Under the pieces are notes generated by a model. It was given only the letters and a program-made list of their open reading frames with translations, was not told the origin of the DNA and ran no database searches. From Paraburkholderia sp. Tr-20389 (GTDB lineage Bacteria > Pseudomonadota > Gammaproteobacteria > Burkholderiales > Burkholderiaceae), in NCBI RefSeq assembly GCF_017104565.1, contig NZ_JAAGPD010000049.1, positions 19,041 to 83,040 on the forward strand: a stretch of 64,000 nucleotides of DNA. The letters run 5' to 3'. How positions within the stretch are numbered: position 1 is the stretch's first letter; each line of letters starts with the position of its first letter. Position numbers and translations under genes: made by a program. Below, piece after piece: positions 41,406 through 51,757 of the stretch.

Positions 41406-43790
41406 TCAGTAATCGGCGCGCTCGCGATCGATCCGCATGCCGCCGTCGTGATGACGATGCCCTTCTTCGCTCGGCCGTTCGCGCGCGATGCGCATCACGT
41501 CGAGATTGGTCCGTACACGGCGCATCACGTTGGCGAGATGCACGCGGTCGCTGACCTGGATGACGAAGCGCAGCACCGTCGATTCCTGCGACTGATCTTC
41601 GTCCATCGCGATGTGGACGATGTTGGCGTCGGCCGACGTGATATCGGCGGCGGCGCGCGCGAACACGCCCTTGGTGTTCTTTACCAGCACCTTGATCGCG
41701 ACGTCGAACAGGCGGCCCGGCTGCGGCGCCCACGCGACGTCGATCCAGCGGCCCGGATCGCGCCGGTGAATACGCTGCGCGACGCGGCAATCCGTGGTGT
41801 GGATGGCCATGCCGAGACCGATGCCGATGTAGCCCATGATGTCGTCGCCGGGAATCGGACGGCAGCACGCGGACAACTGCACCGACATCCCTTCCGTACC
41901 CGTGATGACGACGGGCGGCGCATTCGGCGTCGGATGCTCGGAGCGCGGATGGTCGTCATCGCCTTCGTGGCCTTCGCGGCCGTTCATCAGCACTTCGATA
42001 CGCTTGGCCATCACGGCGGCCACGCGCCGGCCGAGACCGATATCCGCGAAGATTTCCTGGCGGTTCTTGTTGCCCGTCCACAGCACGAGCTTGTCCCACA
42101 CTTCCGGCGTGACGTCGGACAGCGCGAGCCCATAACCCTTGAGCGACTGATCGACGAGACGCTCGCCGAGCTGCACCGACTCGTTCAGGCGCATCGTCTT
42201 CAGGTAATGACGGATCGCCGTACGCGCCTTGCCTGTGCGCACGAAGCCGAGCCATGCGGGGTTAGGCTTCGAATACGGTGCCGTGATCACTTCGACGATA
42301 TCGCCGCTCTTCAACTCGGTACGCAGCGGCAGCAGTTCGTTGTTGATCTTCACCGCGACGCACTGGTTGCCCAGGTCGCTGTGGATCGAATACGCGAAGT
42401 CCAGAGCCGTGGCACCGCGCGGCAGCGCCATGATCTTCGACTTCGGCGTAAACACGTAGACGGCATCCGGGAAGAGGTCGATCTTCACGTGTTCGAGGAA
42501 TTCGCTCGAATCGCCGACTTCGCTCTGGATGTCGAGCAGCGACTTGAGCCACTGATGCGCGCGCTTCTGCACATCGTTCAGATCTGCGCCGCCGTTCTTG
42601 TACAGCCAGTGCGCCGCGACGCCCGCTTCCGCGATCTCGTGCATCTTGCGCGTGCGCACCTGGAACTCGATCGGCGCGCCGAACGGGCCGACCAGCGTGG
42701 TATGCAGCGACTGATAGCCGTTGACCTTCGGAATCGCGATGTAGTCCTTGAACTTGCCCGGCACAGGCTTGTAGAGCGCATGCAATGCGCCCAGACATGT
42801 ATAGCATTCGAGCGGGCTTTCGACCACGACGCGGAAACCGTACACGTCGAGCACCTGCGAGAACGACAGCTGCTTGTCGCGCATCTTCTTGTAGATGCTG
42901 AAGATGGTTTTCTCGCGACCGGTGACTTCGGCATCGAGCTTCGCGTCGGCAATGGCGCGCTGCACCGATTCGAGAATCTTGCCGACCACTTCGCGGCGAT
43001 TGCCGCGCGCAGCCTTCACCGCTTTTTCCAGCGTCGCGTAACGGTGCGGATTGAAGTTCGCGAAGCTCAGGTCCTGCAGCTCGCGATAGGTGTTGTTCAG
43101 GCCGAGCCGGTGCGCGATGGGCGCATAGATGTCCAGCGTTTCGCGCGCCACGCGGCGGCGCTTTTCGGGCGGCACGGCACCGAGCGTGCGCATGTTGTGA
43201 AGCCGGTCCGCGAGCTTCACGAGAATCACGCGCACGTCGCGCGCCATCGCGAGCAGCATCTTGCGGAAGTTTTCCGCCTGCGCTTCTTCGCGGCTGCGGA
43301 ACTCCATCTTGTCCAGCTTCGACAACCCGTCGACCAGTTCCGCGACCTTCGCGCCGAAGCGCTCCGCGAGCTCGGTCTTGGTCACGCCCTGATCTTCCAT
43401 CACGTCGTGCAGGAGCGCAGCCATGATCGACTGCGCGTCGAGCTTCCATGCCGCGCACGTTTCCGCGACGGCAACAGGATGCGTGATATAGGGTTCGCCG
43501 CTTTGACGATATTGCCCGAGGTGAGCTTCGTCGCTGAAGTGGAAAGCCGCTTTGACTTCCTTGATCTCTTCCGGGCTCAAATAGCCGGAGAGCGCAGTTG
43601 TCAGCTTGGCGATGGAGACGACGTCATGCCGGCGCGGCTGCTCCGGCGTGGCGGTCGGTCCGAACAGGTGGCGAAACGATTGTTCGAGGACCGCGTCGAT
43701 GTACTTGCGTGCAGACGATGGCGAGTCGCTATCGTGTTCGTGGGCAGCGTGATCCACTTCCGTGGCGGATGGCGAGGGATTGGTGCTCAT
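41406..43790 (-). CDS. spoT: Bifunctional (p)ppGpp synthetase/hydrolase SpoT/Rel
   Basis: A 794-residue protein. Domain order: an N-terminal HD hydrolase (YITHPVAVAETCAAW; ALLHDVMED, the HD pair intact), the synthetase (FKDYIAIPKVNGYQSLHTTLVGPFG), a TGS domain (DLFPDAVYVFTPKSKIMALPRGATALDFAYSIHSDLG), a helical/CC region (SACCRPIPGDDIMGYI) and a C-terminal ACT domain. Intact HD residues indicate ppGpp hydrolysis as well as synthesis. The start at 43790 gives MSTNPSPS; the longer frame is not needed. It forms the standard block with rpoZ, gmk and yicC, all on the minus strand. Confidence 0.96.
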   Translation of the reverse strand: MSTNPSPSATEVDHAAHEHDSDSPSSARKYIDAVLEQSFRHLFGPTATPEQPRRHDVVSIAKLTTALSGYLSPEEIKEVKAAFHFSDEAHLGQYRQSGEPYITHPVAVAETCAAWKLDAQSIMAALLHDVMEDQGVTKTELAERFGAKVAELVDGLSKLDKMEFRSREEAQAENFRKMLLAMARDVRVILVKLADRLHNMRTLGAVPPEKRRRVARETLDIYAPIAHRLGLNNTYRELQDLSFANFNPHRYATLEKAVKAARGNRREVVGKILESVQRAIADAKLDAEVTGREKTIFSIYKKMRDKQLSFSQVLDVYGFRVVVESPLECYTCLGALHALYKPVPGKFKDYIAIPKVNGYQSLHTTLVGPFGAPIEFQVRTRKMHEIAEAGVAAHWLYKNGGADLNDVQKRAHQWLKSLLDIQSEVGDSSEFLEHVKIDLFPDAVYVFTPKSKIMALPRGATALDFAYSIHSDLGNQCVAVKINNELLPLRTELKSGDIVEVITAPYSKPNPAWLGFVRTGKARTAIRHYLKTMRLNESVQLGERLVDQSLKGYGLALSDVTPEVWDKLVLWTGNKNRQEIFADIGLGRRVAAVMAKRIEVLMNGREGHEGDDDHPRSEHPTPNAPPVVITGTEGMSVQLSACCRPIPGDDIMGYIGIGLGMAIHTTDCRVAQRIHRRDPGRWIDVAWAPQPGRLFDVAIKVLVKNTKGVFARAAADITSADANIVHIAMDEDQSQESTVLRFVIQVSDRVHLANVMRRVRTNLDVMRIARERPSEEGHRHHDGGMRIDRERADY

Positions 43791-43865
43791 GGTCGCCTCC
43801 GTTGCGATAGTGCCTGTCTGCACGCGTGGGGTGAGTTACATGACGTTCAAACGTTGAAGCGTGCC

Positions 43866-44069
43866 TTAGACGGGCACCTTCTTCAGCATTTCGACGCCGA
43901 CCTGGCCGGCCGCGATCTCACGCAACGCGACCACCGTGGGCTTGTCGCGGCTTTCGATTTTCGGCGTGTGACCTTGAGCGAGCTGACGTGCGCGATAAGT
44001 CGCGGCAAGCGCCAGTTCGAAACGATTCGGGATCTGTTTCAGACAGTCTTCGACGGTAATGCGGGCCAT
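43866..44069 (-). CDS. rpoZ: RNA polymerase omega subunit
   Basis: A 67-residue protein, [31 protein letters not shown]..., the standard betaproteobacterial omega. It helps assemble RNA polymerase and forms part of a ppGpp site. Position between gmk and spoT is conserved. Confidence 0.96.
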
Positions 44070-44131
44070 GTTGAAAATTCCTTCTCTGTATGTTGGTTAT
44101 TCTACCTTATGTCCTTGCGACCTCGCCCGTA

Positions 44132-44818
44132 TCACGCGTGCGGCAAGTGAATGCCGAGCTGCATGAAGAGGTCCGTATGGCGCGCGTATTGCGATGCGAA
44201 GCGCGAGCGCGTGGCCGACACGAGGCATTGCAGTTCGGCGAGCGCGCGATCGAAGTTCTCGTTGATCACGACATACTCCGCTTCCGCTGCGTGCGCCATC
44301 TCGCTGCCCGCTGCGAGAAGACGTCGCGTGATCACATTCGGCTCGTCCTGGCCGCGCTTTTTCAAACGCTCTTCGAGCGCTTCCAGCGACGGCGGCAAGA
44401 TGAAAATCTCGACGGCATTGCGGAACTGCTTCTTCACCTGCTGCGCGCCTTGCCAGTCGATTTCGAGCAGCACGTCATGGCCGCTTTTCATCTGCTCTTC
44501 GATCCACACGCGCGAGGTCGCGTAGTAGTTGCCGTGCACTTCCGCGCTTTCGAGAAACTCGCCTGCGTCGTGACGCTGCACAAAGTCTTCAACGGTCGTG
44601 AAGTGATAGTGCTCGCCGTCCTGCTCCTTCGGACGAGGCTGGCGCGTGGTGTACGAAATCGACAGACGGATCGCCGCGTCTCGCGCGAGCAGCGCGTTGA
44701 CGAGCGTCGACTTGCCCGCGCCCGACGGCGCGACGACCATGAACAGGTTGCCGGGATAAACGCCTGCGTACGGATTGCGTTTCGGTTCGGGCTTGGATTC
44801 GGCTTTGGGTTCGGACAT
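44132..44818 (-). CDS. gmk: Guanylate kinase
   Basis: A 228-residue kinase with P-loop [10 protein letters not shown] and GMP-binding segments [11 protein letters not shown] and [14 protein letters not shown] polar Lys/Glu/Pro-rich N-terminal extension of ~20 residues precedes the core. It phosphorylates GMP to GDP. It lies in the yicC-gmk-rpoZ-spoT block. Confidence 0.96.
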   Translation of the reverse strand: MSEPKAESKPEPKRNPYAGVYPGNLFMVVAPSGAGKSTLVNALLARDAAIRLSISYTTRQPRPKEQDGEHYHFTTVEDFVQRHDAGEFLESAEVHGNYYATSRVWIEEQMKSGHDVLLEIDWQGAQQVKKQFRNAVEIFILPPSLEALEERLKKRGQDEPNVITRRLLAAGSEMAHAAEAEYVVINENFDRALAELQCLVSATRSRFASQYARHTDLFMQLGIHLPHA

Positions 44819-44834
44819 GCTGGTGAGACTCCCG

Positions 44835-45758
44835 TTACTCCAGGTTTTGTACTTGTTCGCGCATCTGTTCGATGAGCAGCTTGAGCGTCATCGATGAATC
44901 AGCGAGTTCTTTCGCGGCCGCCTTCGAGCCGAGCGTGTTCGCTTCGCGGTTCAGCTCCTGCATCATGAAGTCGAGACGCTTGCCGACCTTGCCGCCCTTC
45001 TGGATGACGTGGCGCGTTTCGTTCAGATGCGCGGTGAGGCGCGACAGTTCTTCGGCGATGTCGATGCGGATGCCGTACATCGTCACTTCCTGACGGATGC
45101 GCTCGGCGATCTCTTCGCGCGACACGATCGTCGCAGCCGTATCCGGCGCGGCAATGCCGAGCGCTTCCTGCAGACGTTCGACGATCTTCTGCTGATGCTT
45201 CGCGATCAGCTCCGGCACGAGCGGCGTGATCTTCGTGACGATCGCTTCCATTTCGGTCACGTTGTTGAGCAGCATCGTCGCGAGTTGCGCGCCTTCGCGT
45301 GCACGCACGTCGATCAGATCGGTGATCGCCTGCTTGCCGCATTCGAGCACGGCATCGCGCAGCACTTCCGGCGACACGCCGCTCTCCGCGAGCACGCCCG
45401 GCCAGCGCAGGATTTCGCCCGTGCGCAGACGGCCCGCATCAGGAAACGCTTCGAGCACGGAACGCTCCAGCACTGCGAGTTGCGCGAGCGCGTCGCGATT
45501 GAGCGCACCCGCATTGGCCGACTGCTCGCTGCGCTGCAGGTTGATGCGGATATCGACCTTACCGCGCGACAGCTTGTTCATCAGCATTTCGCGCAGCGTC
45601 GGTTCGCACACGCGCACGTCTTCCGGCATGCGGAAGTTGAGATCGAGAAAGCGCGAGTTCACCGTGCGCAATTCGACGGATACGCTGACGCCTCCGGTGC
45701 CCGATGCTGCTGCGAGTTCGCGCGTGGCGCTCGCATAGCCAGTCATACTGTAGATCAT
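44835..45758 (-). CDS. yicC: YicC-family endoribonuclease
   Basis: A 307-residue protein. The start at 45758 ([11 protein letters not shown]) is the conserved YicC beginning; upstream residues in the frame are not part of it. The N-terminal YicC_N domain includes [21 protein letters not shown] and the C-terminal DUF1732 ends [29 protein letters not shown]. Family members cleave RNA and contribute to stress survival. It precedes gmk by 16 bases. Confidence 0.92.
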   Translation of the reverse strand: MIYSMTGYASATRELAAASGTGGVSVSVELRTVNSRFLDLNFRMPEDVRVCEPTLREMLMNKLSRGKVDIRINLQRSEQSANAGALNRDALAQLAVLERSVLEAFPDAGRLRTGEILRWPGVLAESGVSPEVLRDAVLECGKQAITDLIDVRAREGAQLATMLLNNVTEMEAIVTKITPLVPELIAKHQQKIVERLQEALGIAAPDTAATIVSREEIAERIRQEVTMYGIRIDIAEELSRLTAHLNETRHVIQKGGKVGKRLDFMMQELNREANTLGSKAAAKELADSSMTLKLLIEQMREQVQNLE

Positions 45759-46069
45759 GATAGGTCTCGCAATTGCGGCCGCGCGAAGGTGCATCAGGTG
45801 CATCACATCGCACGACCAGGGATTCGAGTCGCCCGGCGTGTACGAGACGCGAGGCGGGGAACGCGCATTATCCCATTTTTGGCGGATGGACCTGCCGGAG
45901 GTGGCCTACGGGTAAGCCCGGGCAGACGGCGCTTCGAGCGCATTGATGCGCGTTGTGTCATCTGGCATGCGAGCCGCGCGGCATCGCATTGCGCGGCGCG
46001 GGCGGTGCCGGCGCGATCGGCGGTAAAATTGCAGTTTCCTTCCGCCCTCTTTCCCCCTTTATTCCGACG
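45759..46069. other. Divergent promoter region between yicC and rph
   Basis: 311 bases without a gene. On the plus strand a TAAAAT at 46024-46029 is a plausible -10 for rph, 40 bases before its start. No regulatory element or repeat was recognised on either strand. Confidence 0.45.
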
Positions 46070-46810
46070 ATGAACGACATCACGAAACGCCCCAGCGGCC
46101 GCACCGCCGATCAGCTGCGCGACGTGCGCATCACGCGCCATTACACGAAGCACGCGGAGGGCTCCGTGCTGGTCGAATTCGGCGATACCAAAGTGATCTG
46201 CACGGCGAGCATCGCCGAGAGCGTGCCCGCCTTCCTGCGCGATCGCGGCCAGGGCTGGCTGACGACCGAGTACGGCATGCTGCCGCGCGCGACGCACACG
46301 CGCAGCGACCGCGAAGCCGCGCGCGGCAAGCAGACCGGCCGCACGCAGGAGATCCAGCGCCTGATCGGCCGCGCGCTGCGCTCCGTATTCGATCTCGAAC
46401 GCCTCGGCACGCGCACGCTGCACATCGATTGCGACGTGATCCAGGCCGACGGCGGCACGCGCACGGCGAGCATCACGGGCGCGTTCGTCGCTGCGCACGA
46501 CGCAGTCGCGAAACTGCTCGCAACGGGCCGTATCGAGAAGTCGCCGATCACCGACTACGTCGCGGCTATTTCGGTCGGCGTGTTCGACGGCATGCCCGTG
46601 CTCGATCTCGACTATGACGAAGACTCGCAATGCGATACCGACATGAACGTCGTGATGACGGGTGATGGCGGCTTCGTCGAAATCCAGGGCACGGCGGAAG
46701 GCGTGCCGTTCTCGCGCGACGAAATGAACAAGCTGCTCGATCTGGCGCAAGCCGGTATTGCGACGCTGATCGCAAAGCAGAAGGAAGCATTGGAGTTGAA
46801 GGGTGAATGA
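46070..46810 (+). CDS. rph: Ribonuclease PH
   Basis: A 246-residue phosphorolytic exoribonuclease with family segments [39 protein letters not shown] and [21 protein letters not shown]. It trims tRNA 3' ends. ATG 46070 is chosen from homologue starts. It overlaps rdgB by 8 bases. Confidence 0.96.
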   Translation: MNDITKRPSGRTADQLRDVRITRHYTKHAEGSVLVEFGDTKVICTASIAESVPAFLRDRGQGWLTTEYGMLPRATHTRSDREAARGKQTGRTQEIQRLIGRALRSVFDLERLGTRTLHIDCDVIQADGGTRTASITGAFVAAHDAVAKLLATGRIEKSPITDYVAAISVGVFDGMPVLDLDYDEDSQCDTDMNVVMTGDGGFVEIQGTAEGVPFSRDEMNKLLDLAQAGIATLIAKQKEALELKGE

Positions 46811-47426
46811 TCGTCAGGACAACGCGCTGCGCAAGATCGTGCTGGCGTCGAACAATGCGGGCAAGCTACGCGAATTCGCCGCGCTGTTCGGCACGGCGGG
46901 CATCGAGCTGATTCCGCAAGGCGCGCTGAACGTGCCGGAGGCGGAAGAGCCGCATCCCACGTTCGTCGAGAACGCGCTGACGAAGGCGCGTCACGCATCG
47001 AAGCTGACGGGCCTGCCCGCGATCGCCGACGATTCCGGCCTGTGCGTGCGCGCGCTGCGAGGCGCACCCGGCGTGTATTCGGCGCGTTATGCGCAGCTTG
47101 CGGGCGGCGAGAAGAGCGATGCCGCAAACAACGCCCGCCTCGTCGACCAGTTGAAAGATACGAACGACCGGCGCGCGTATTACTTCTGCGTGCTCGCGCT
47201 CGTGCGCCATGCCGACGATCCGGAGCCGCTGATCGCCGAAGGTCGCTGGCACGGCGAGATTCTCGATGCGCCGCGCGGCGCGAACGGCTTCGGCTACGAC
47301 CCGTACTTTTTCCTGCCCGCGCTGAACGCGACGGCTGCCGAACTGGAGCCTGCCGTGAAGAACGCGACCAGTCATCGCGCGCTTGCGCTGCAGCAGTTGT
47401 TCGCGCGACTGAAGGAGGAAGCGTGA
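46803..47426 (+). CDS. rdgB: XTP/dITP diphosphatase RdgB
   Basis: A 207-residue Ham1-family pyrophosphatase starting at GTG 46803 inside the end of rph. Motifs: [32 protein letters not shown], and [23 protein letters not shown] with the metal-binding residues, then [11 protein letters not shown]. It removes non-canonical purine triphosphates. Translational coupling with rph and hemW is evident. Confidence 0.96.
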   Translation: MNDRQDNALRKIVLASNNAGKLREFAALFGTAGIELIPQGALNVPEAEEPHPTFVENALTKARHASKLTGLPAIADDSGLCVRALRGAPGVYSARYAQLAGGEKSDAANNARLVDQLKDTNDRRAYYFCVLALVRHADDPEPLIAEGRWHGEILDAPRGANGFGYDPYFFLPALNATAAELEPAVKNATSHRALALQQLFARLKEEA

Positions 47427-48637
47427 GCCAGGCATCGACGGTCGGCGTCAACGTCGTCAAGGCGTTCACCTCGCCGGGCAGCATCCGTCTGACTTCGCTG
47501 CCGCCGCTCGCGCTGTACGTGCATTTTCCGTGGTGCGTGCGCAAATGTCCGTATTGCGATTTCAACTCGCATGAGTCGAAGGGCGGCACGTTCCCCGAAG
47601 ACGAGTATCTCGACGCGGTGCGCAGCGATCTCGAACAGTCGCTGCCGCTCGTCTGGGGACGGCAGGTGCATACGGTGTTCATCGGCGGCGGCACGCCGAG
47701 CCTGATGTCGGCGAAAGGACTCGACCGGCTGCTGTCGGACGTGCGCGCGCTGCTGCCGCTCGATGCCGACGCCGAGATCACGCTCGAAGCCAATCCCGGC
47801 ACGTTCGAAGCCGACAAGTTCGCGCAGTTTCGCGCAAGCGGTGTGAACCGGCTGTCGGTTGGCATCCAGAGTTTCAATGAAGCGCATCTGAAGGCGTTGG
47901 GCCGCATTCACGATTCATCGCAAGCGCGCCACGCCGTCGAAGTCGCTGCGAACACGTTCGACAACTTCAATCTCGATCTGATGTTCGCGCTTCCGAAGCA
48001 GACGCTGGCGGAATGTCAGGCGGATATCGAAACGGCGCTGTCGTACGCGCCGCCGCATCTGTCGCTGTATCACCTGACGCTGGAGCCGAACACACTGTTC
48101 GCGAAGTTTCCGCCGTCGCTGCCCGACGACGATTCGTCCGCCGACATGCACGACTGGATCCACGAACGCACGCGCGAAGCGGGTTATGAGCGCTATGAGG
48201 TGTCGGCCTATGCGAGGCCGCACCGGCAGAGCAAACACAATCTGAACTACTGGCGCTTCGGCGACTATCTCGGCATCGGTGCGGGCGCGCATACGAAGCT
48301 GTCGTTTCCAAATCGCATCCTTCGGCAGATGCGCTACAAGCATCCCGCGACCTTCATCGAAGAGGCGCGCTCGGGCAATGCCGTGCAGGAAGAGCATGAA
48401 GTCGGCGCGCGCGACCTGCCCTTCGAGTTCATGCTGAACGCGCTGCGGCTGGTGGAGGGTTTCCCCGTGCATCGGTTCATCGAGCGCACGGGCCTGCCGA
48501 TGACATCGATCGAGCCCGCCCTGCAGGAAGCGGAACGCCGCGGACTGATCACGCGCGACTTCGAGAAGATCGCGCCGACGCCGCTCGGCCAGGCATTCCT
48601 CAACGATCTGCAGGCGCTCTTTCTGAAGGATTCGTGA
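47423..48637 (+). CDS. hemW: Radical SAM haem chaperone HemW
   Basis: A 404-residue radical SAM protein. It starts at GTG 47423 (GTGA overlap with rdgB) after AAGGAGGA. The 4Fe-4S motif is C-V-R-K-C-P-Y-C near residue 39, followed by FIGGGTPSLM and a HemN C-terminal domain (FEFMLNALRLVEGFP). HemW-type proteins bind haem and deliver it to cytochromes; they are often mislabelled as oxygen-independent coproporphyrinogen oxidase (HemN). Confidence 0.92.
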   Translation: MSQASTVGVNVVKAFTSPGSIRLTSLPPLALYVHFPWCVRKCPYCDFNSHESKGGTFPEDEYLDAVRSDLEQSLPLVWGRQVHTVFIGGGTPSLMSAKGLDRLLSDVRALLPLDADAEITLEANPGTFEADKFAQFRASGVNRLSVGIQSFNEAHLKALGRIHDSSQARHAVEVAANTFDNFNLDLMFALPKQTLAECQADIETALSYAPPHLSLYHLTLEPNTLFAKFPPSLPDDDSSADMHDWIHERTREAGYERYEVSAYARPHRQSKHNLNYWRFGDYLGIGAGAHTKLSFPNRILRQMRYKHPATFIEEARSGNAVQEEHEVGARDLPFEFMLNALRLVEGFPVHRFIERTGLPMTSIEPALQEAERRGLITRDFEKIAPTPLGQAFLNDLQALFLKDS

Positions 48638-48679
48638 TCCGCTTCATGGTTTGTTGCCCGGTCGTGAAGCGTTCCAGGT

Positions 48680-48685
48680 TACAAT
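48680..48685 (+). promoter_or_regulatory. -10 box of tRNA-Ser
   Basis: TACAAT nine bases before the mature tRNA end. A TTGCCC lies at 48654-48659 but the 20-base spacer is too long. Confidence 0.5.
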
Positions 48686-48694
48686 TTCGGGCTC

Positions 48695-48784
48695 GGAGGG
48701 TTGGCAGAGCGGTTGAATGCACCGGTCTTGAAAACCGGCAAGGCTTTACGGCCTTCGTGGGTTCGAATCCCACACCCTCCGCCA
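48695..48784 (+). tRNA. tRNA-Ser (anticodon TGA)
   Basis: The acceptor stem GGAGGGT pairs with ACCCTCC. The anticodon stem CCGGT/ACCGG holds CTTGAAA with TGA. A long class II variable arm (CAAGGCTTTACGGCCTTC) is present and CCA is encoded. Length 90 bases, as expected for tRNA-Ser. Confidence 0.95.
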
Positions 48785-48967
48785 GCTTTCTTCTTCTGGA
48801 CCGTCAGGTCCGTCGCCTTCCCCGCCCACCGCACGACTCATCGCGCTGATCCAACGCATGACGGGATGGCGCTCATGCGCGCTACCACTCACATCCGTAC
48901 CAACGATCATTGAATCGCAACACGCATCGTCTACGCTTAACATACATCAGGCGTACGAGTTATCGCG

Positions 48968-49474
48968 ATGTCCACCCTCTCGCTTCCCAGCCGCATCCAC
49001 CCGACGTTCAAGCGAGCCGCGGCACTCGCATTTGCGCTGCTCGGCACGGCTTGCAGTTTCACTGTGACGCCGCCGCAGCCAGCCGCCGCCGTCGCGCCGC
49101 CCATCGCTGCGATCAACAGCCAGACGCTCGACCAGTACCGTACGGCCGTCGCGCAACGCATCCTCGAACGCAACCCGTCGTACGTGCTGCGCGGTACGCC
49201 GCAAGCGATGCTGCGCTCGCTCGTCGTGGTGTCGTTCGTCGTGGATCGCAACGGACAGATCGTCGCGTCGAACGTCTATCGCACGAACGGCGACGACGAA
49301 GCGGAGAGCACCGCGCTCGCCACGCTGCGACGCTCCGCGCCGCTGCCGCTGCCGCCGTCGAAACTGCTGAACGGCAAAGGTCAGGTCGAACTGTTCGAAG
49401 ACTGGCTCTTCAACGACAACGGCAAGTTCCAGTTGCGCACGTTCGCATCGCCGCAAGCACAAACAATCGATTGA
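48968..49474 (+). CDS. Exported TonB-C-fold protein
   Basis: A 168-residue protein with an N-terminal signal, probably lipidated at Cys29 (ALLGTACS). The mature part has a TonB C-terminal-like pattern: RSLVVVSFVVDRNGQIVASNVYRTNGDDEAESTALATLRRSAPLPLPP. Such domains occur outside the ExbBD system in stand-alone envelope proteins. No ExbB/ExbD partner is nearby. The function is unknown. Confidence 0.78.
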   Translation: MSTLSLPSRIHPTFKRAAALAFALLGTACSFTVTPPQPAAAVAPPIAAINSQTLDQYRTAVAQRILERNPSYVLRGTPQAMLRSLVVVSFVVDRNGQIVASNVYRTNGDDEAESTALATLRRSAPLPLPPSKLLNGKGQVELFEDWLFNDNGKFQLRTFASPQAQTID

Positions 49475-49982
49475 GTTTGTGCGAAGACGCGTCGATGCCG
49501 GCGTCAGCGCCGGATGCCGGCGACGTTGTCTTCGCCGAATATCGAGCGAAATCCGAACGCTTGAACGAACCCGCGAACAGCAAGACGCAACGCCTTGCTG
49601 CCCGCCCGCCGTCCTCGCTATAATTTTTTAAATATTCACCGGAATCTCCGGCACTTGCTGCGCGCCGCCTGCTCATCCGCTCGCGTCGCGCAGTCCGACC
49701 GTCACGTTGCCGCGCCACCCGCGCGCGCGTCCGCCCGGTTTGCTTCGCGCTTCGCTTACGCCGCTTCATCCAGTCAAAGACCAGGACGTCGCTCGTGAGC
49801 CTGTCAGCGCACCGCAAGCTGTCGATTCGTTGCACATGCAACGTCTCGCGTCGCGAATCCGCCCGAACCGCCGTTGCACCGCCGTTCGTGCGATTGCGTG
49901 CGCTCCCGCTTCGCCACACACTCAGATACACAAAGGCGCACCGCCCGCCCCGCGGCTGCGTCACGACATTTGGAGACCCTGC
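49475..49982. other. Long leader region upstream of the MFS gene
   Basis: 508 bases without a convincing gene. TTGCTG (49595-49600) and TATAAT (49619-49624), spaced 18, form a promoter with start near 49631, leaving an untranslated leader of about 350 bases before the MFS start. Frames in the leader (49707 onward, 49595-49798) lack ribosome-binding sites. A short inverted repeat CCGGAatcTCCGG lies at about 49638-49650. No known riboswitch motif was recognised. Confidence 0.45.
49595..49624 (+). promoter_or_regulatory. Promoter upstream of the MFS gene
   Basis: TTGCTG -35 and a perfect TATAAT -10 with an 18-base spacer, within a low-GC stretch. Confidence 0.6.
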
Positions 49983-51290
49983 ATGTCCACATCGCCCCTT
50001 TCCAGCGCGCAGCCCGGCGCGGGCCGCCAGAGCAGCGCCTCGCGCGTGATCTTCGCGAGCTTCATCGGCACCGCGATCGAGTTCTACGACTTCTACGTCT
50101 ACGCGACGGCCGCCGCGCTCGTCATCGGCCCCGTGTTCTTCCCGCACGGCTCGGCGACGGCTCAGGCGCTGTCGGCGTTCGTGACCTTCGGCATTGCGTT
50201 CATCGCCCGGCCGATCGGCTCGTTCCTGTTCGGCCACTTCGGCGACCGCATCGGCCGCAAATCGACGCTAGTCGCGTCATTGCTGGTGATGGGCCTGTCG
50301 ACGACGCTGATCGGCTTCGTACCCGGCTACGACTCGATCGGCAGCCTCGCGCCGATCCTGTTGTGCGTGTTGCGCTTCGGCCAGGGCATCGGCCTCGGCG
50401 GCGAATGGGGCGGGGCCGCCCTGCTCGCCACCGAGAACGCGCCCGCCGGCAAGCGCGGCTGGTTCGGCATGTTCCCGCAGCTCGGGCCGTCGATCGGGTT
50501 CCTCGCCTCCAACGGCCTGTTCTTCGGCCTCGCGCTGTCGCTCTCCGACGAGCAGTTCCGCAGCTGGGGCTGGCGCGTGCCGTTCATCGTCAGTGCGGTG
50601 CTGGTCGCGCTCGGTCTGTACGTGCGCCTGAAAATCGCGGAGACGCCGGCCTTCCAGGCGGCGATCGACCGGCAGGAACGCGTGCGCGTACCCGTTGCGA
50701 CGCTGCTCGGCCGTCATCTCGGGCCCGTGCTGCTCGGCGCGTTCGCGATGGTCGTCTGCTACACGCTGTTCTACATTTCGACAGTGTTCTCGCTGTCGTA
50801 CGGTGTGTCGGCGCTGCACATCTCGCGGCAGAGCTTCCTCGGCATGCTGTGCGTCGCCGTCGTCTTCATGGCGCTCGCGACGCCGCTGTCCGCCTGGGCC
50901 AGCGACCGCTTCGGCCGCAAGCCGGTGCTGATCGTCGGCTGTATCGCGGCGATCCTGTCGGGCTTCACGATGGCGCCGTTGCTCGGCAGCGGCTCGATGC
51001 CCCTCGTGCAGTTGTTCCTCATCATCGAACTGTTCCTGATGGGCGTTACGTTCGCACCAATGGGCGCGTTGCTGCCCGAGCTGTTCCCGACCAACGTGCG
51101 TTACACGGGTGCGGGCGTCGCGTACAACCTGGGCGGGATTCTCGGGGCGTCGGTGGCGCCGTATATCGCGCAGATGCTCGCGGCGCAAGGCGGGCTGTCG
51201 TGGGTCGGCCTGTATGTGTCGGCGGCCGCCGTGCTGAGCCTGGTCGGCGTGGCATGCATGCGTGAGACGCGCGACACACAGCTGATGTAA
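49983..51290 (+). CDS. MFS metabolite:H+ symporter (MHS family)
   Basis: A 435-residue transporter with twelve predicted helices. The N-terminal VIFASFIGTAIEFYDFYVYATAAALV and the loop GHFGDRIGRKSTLV (RxGRK) are characteristic of the MHS group that includes ShiA, ProP and KgtP; GGEWGGAALLATENAP is also diagnostic. It imports a small organic acid or zwitterion with protons. The substrate is not assignable. Start ATG 49983 with TTGGAGA upstream. A terminator follows and it is monocistronic. Confidence 0.94.
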   Translation: MSTSPLSSAQPGAGRQSSASRVIFASFIGTAIEFYDFYVYATAAALVIGPVFFPHGSATAQALSAFVTFGIAFIARPIGSFLFGHFGDRIGRKSTLVASLLVMGLSTTLIGFVPGYDSIGSLAPILLCVLRFGQGIGLGGEWGGAALLATENAPAGKRGWFGMFPQLGPSIGFLASNGLFFGLALSLSDEQFRSWGWRVPFIVSAVLVALGLYVRLKIAETPAFQAAIDRQERVRVPVATLLGRHLGPVLLGAFAMVVCYTLFYISTVFSLSYGVSALHISRQSFLGMLCVAVVFMALATPLSAWASDRFGRKPVLIVGCIAAILSGFTMAPLLGSGSMPLVQLFLIIELFLMGVTFAPMGALLPELFPTNVRYTGAGVAYNLGGILGASVAPYIAQMLAAQGGLSWVGLYVSAAAVLSLVGVACMRETRDTQLM

Positions 51291-51311
51291 CTCTCGCTGA
51301 CTATTCAACGC

Positions 51312-51349
51312 AAACGGCCCCGGCGCGATGTTCCGCGCCGGGGCCGTTT
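51312..51349 (+). terminator. Rho-independent terminator after the MFS gene
   Basis: Stem AACGGCCCCGGCGCG / CGCGCCGGGGCCGTT with loop ATGTTC and a short T run. Confidence 0.9.
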
Positions 51350-51510
51350 TGCTTCGTGGCGTGATCGAAAGCCGAACCCGATCCTGTCGCGCACCTGTCG
51401 ATTCGTTGAAGGCCGCAAGAACGAGTACAGGGAATCTCCCCGGCTTGCCGCACTTTTCAGCCTGCCTATACTCGAACAAGTAGAAGGCTTGGCTGGATGG
51501 GGAGGAATCG

Positions 51511-51690
51511 ATGAACTTTCATCTAAATAACGCGGACATCGTCGTCATCATCGCGCTGGCGCTGCTCGGCTCGCTGTTGCTCGCGTTCCGTTTCAAGCCG
51601 GCGAGCTGGAAAGGTATCGTCGTCGAAGCCATTGCCGCGAACCTGGCCGCCATCGCCGCCGTCGTCGCGTTCGAAATGCTGGTGGCCTGA
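51511..51690 (+). CDS. Small membrane protein, 59 residues
   Basis: A 60-codon frame starting at ATG 51511 after GGGGAGGAA, a strong ribosome-binding site. Two hydrophobic helices are predicted (IVVIIALALLGSLLLAF and VVEAIAANLAAIAAVVAFEML), separated by a short basic hairpin RFKPASWKG. No family recognised. Similar two-helix microproteins often modulate larger membrane complexes; that is speculation. Confidence 0.72.
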   Translation: MNFHLNNADIVVIIALALLGSLLLAFRFKPASWKGIVVEAIAANLAAIAAVVAFEMLVA

Positions 51691-51757
51691 GCGGCCAGTC
51701 GTAGTGGTTCAGATGCTGATAGCCGGCACGGAACGGCCACCAGCATCTCTCGTCCGA

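Noticed and set aside
41361-44150. 929-codon plus-strand frame opposite spoT and rpoZ
   Set aside because: Antisense to two well-supported genes, composition not protein-like.
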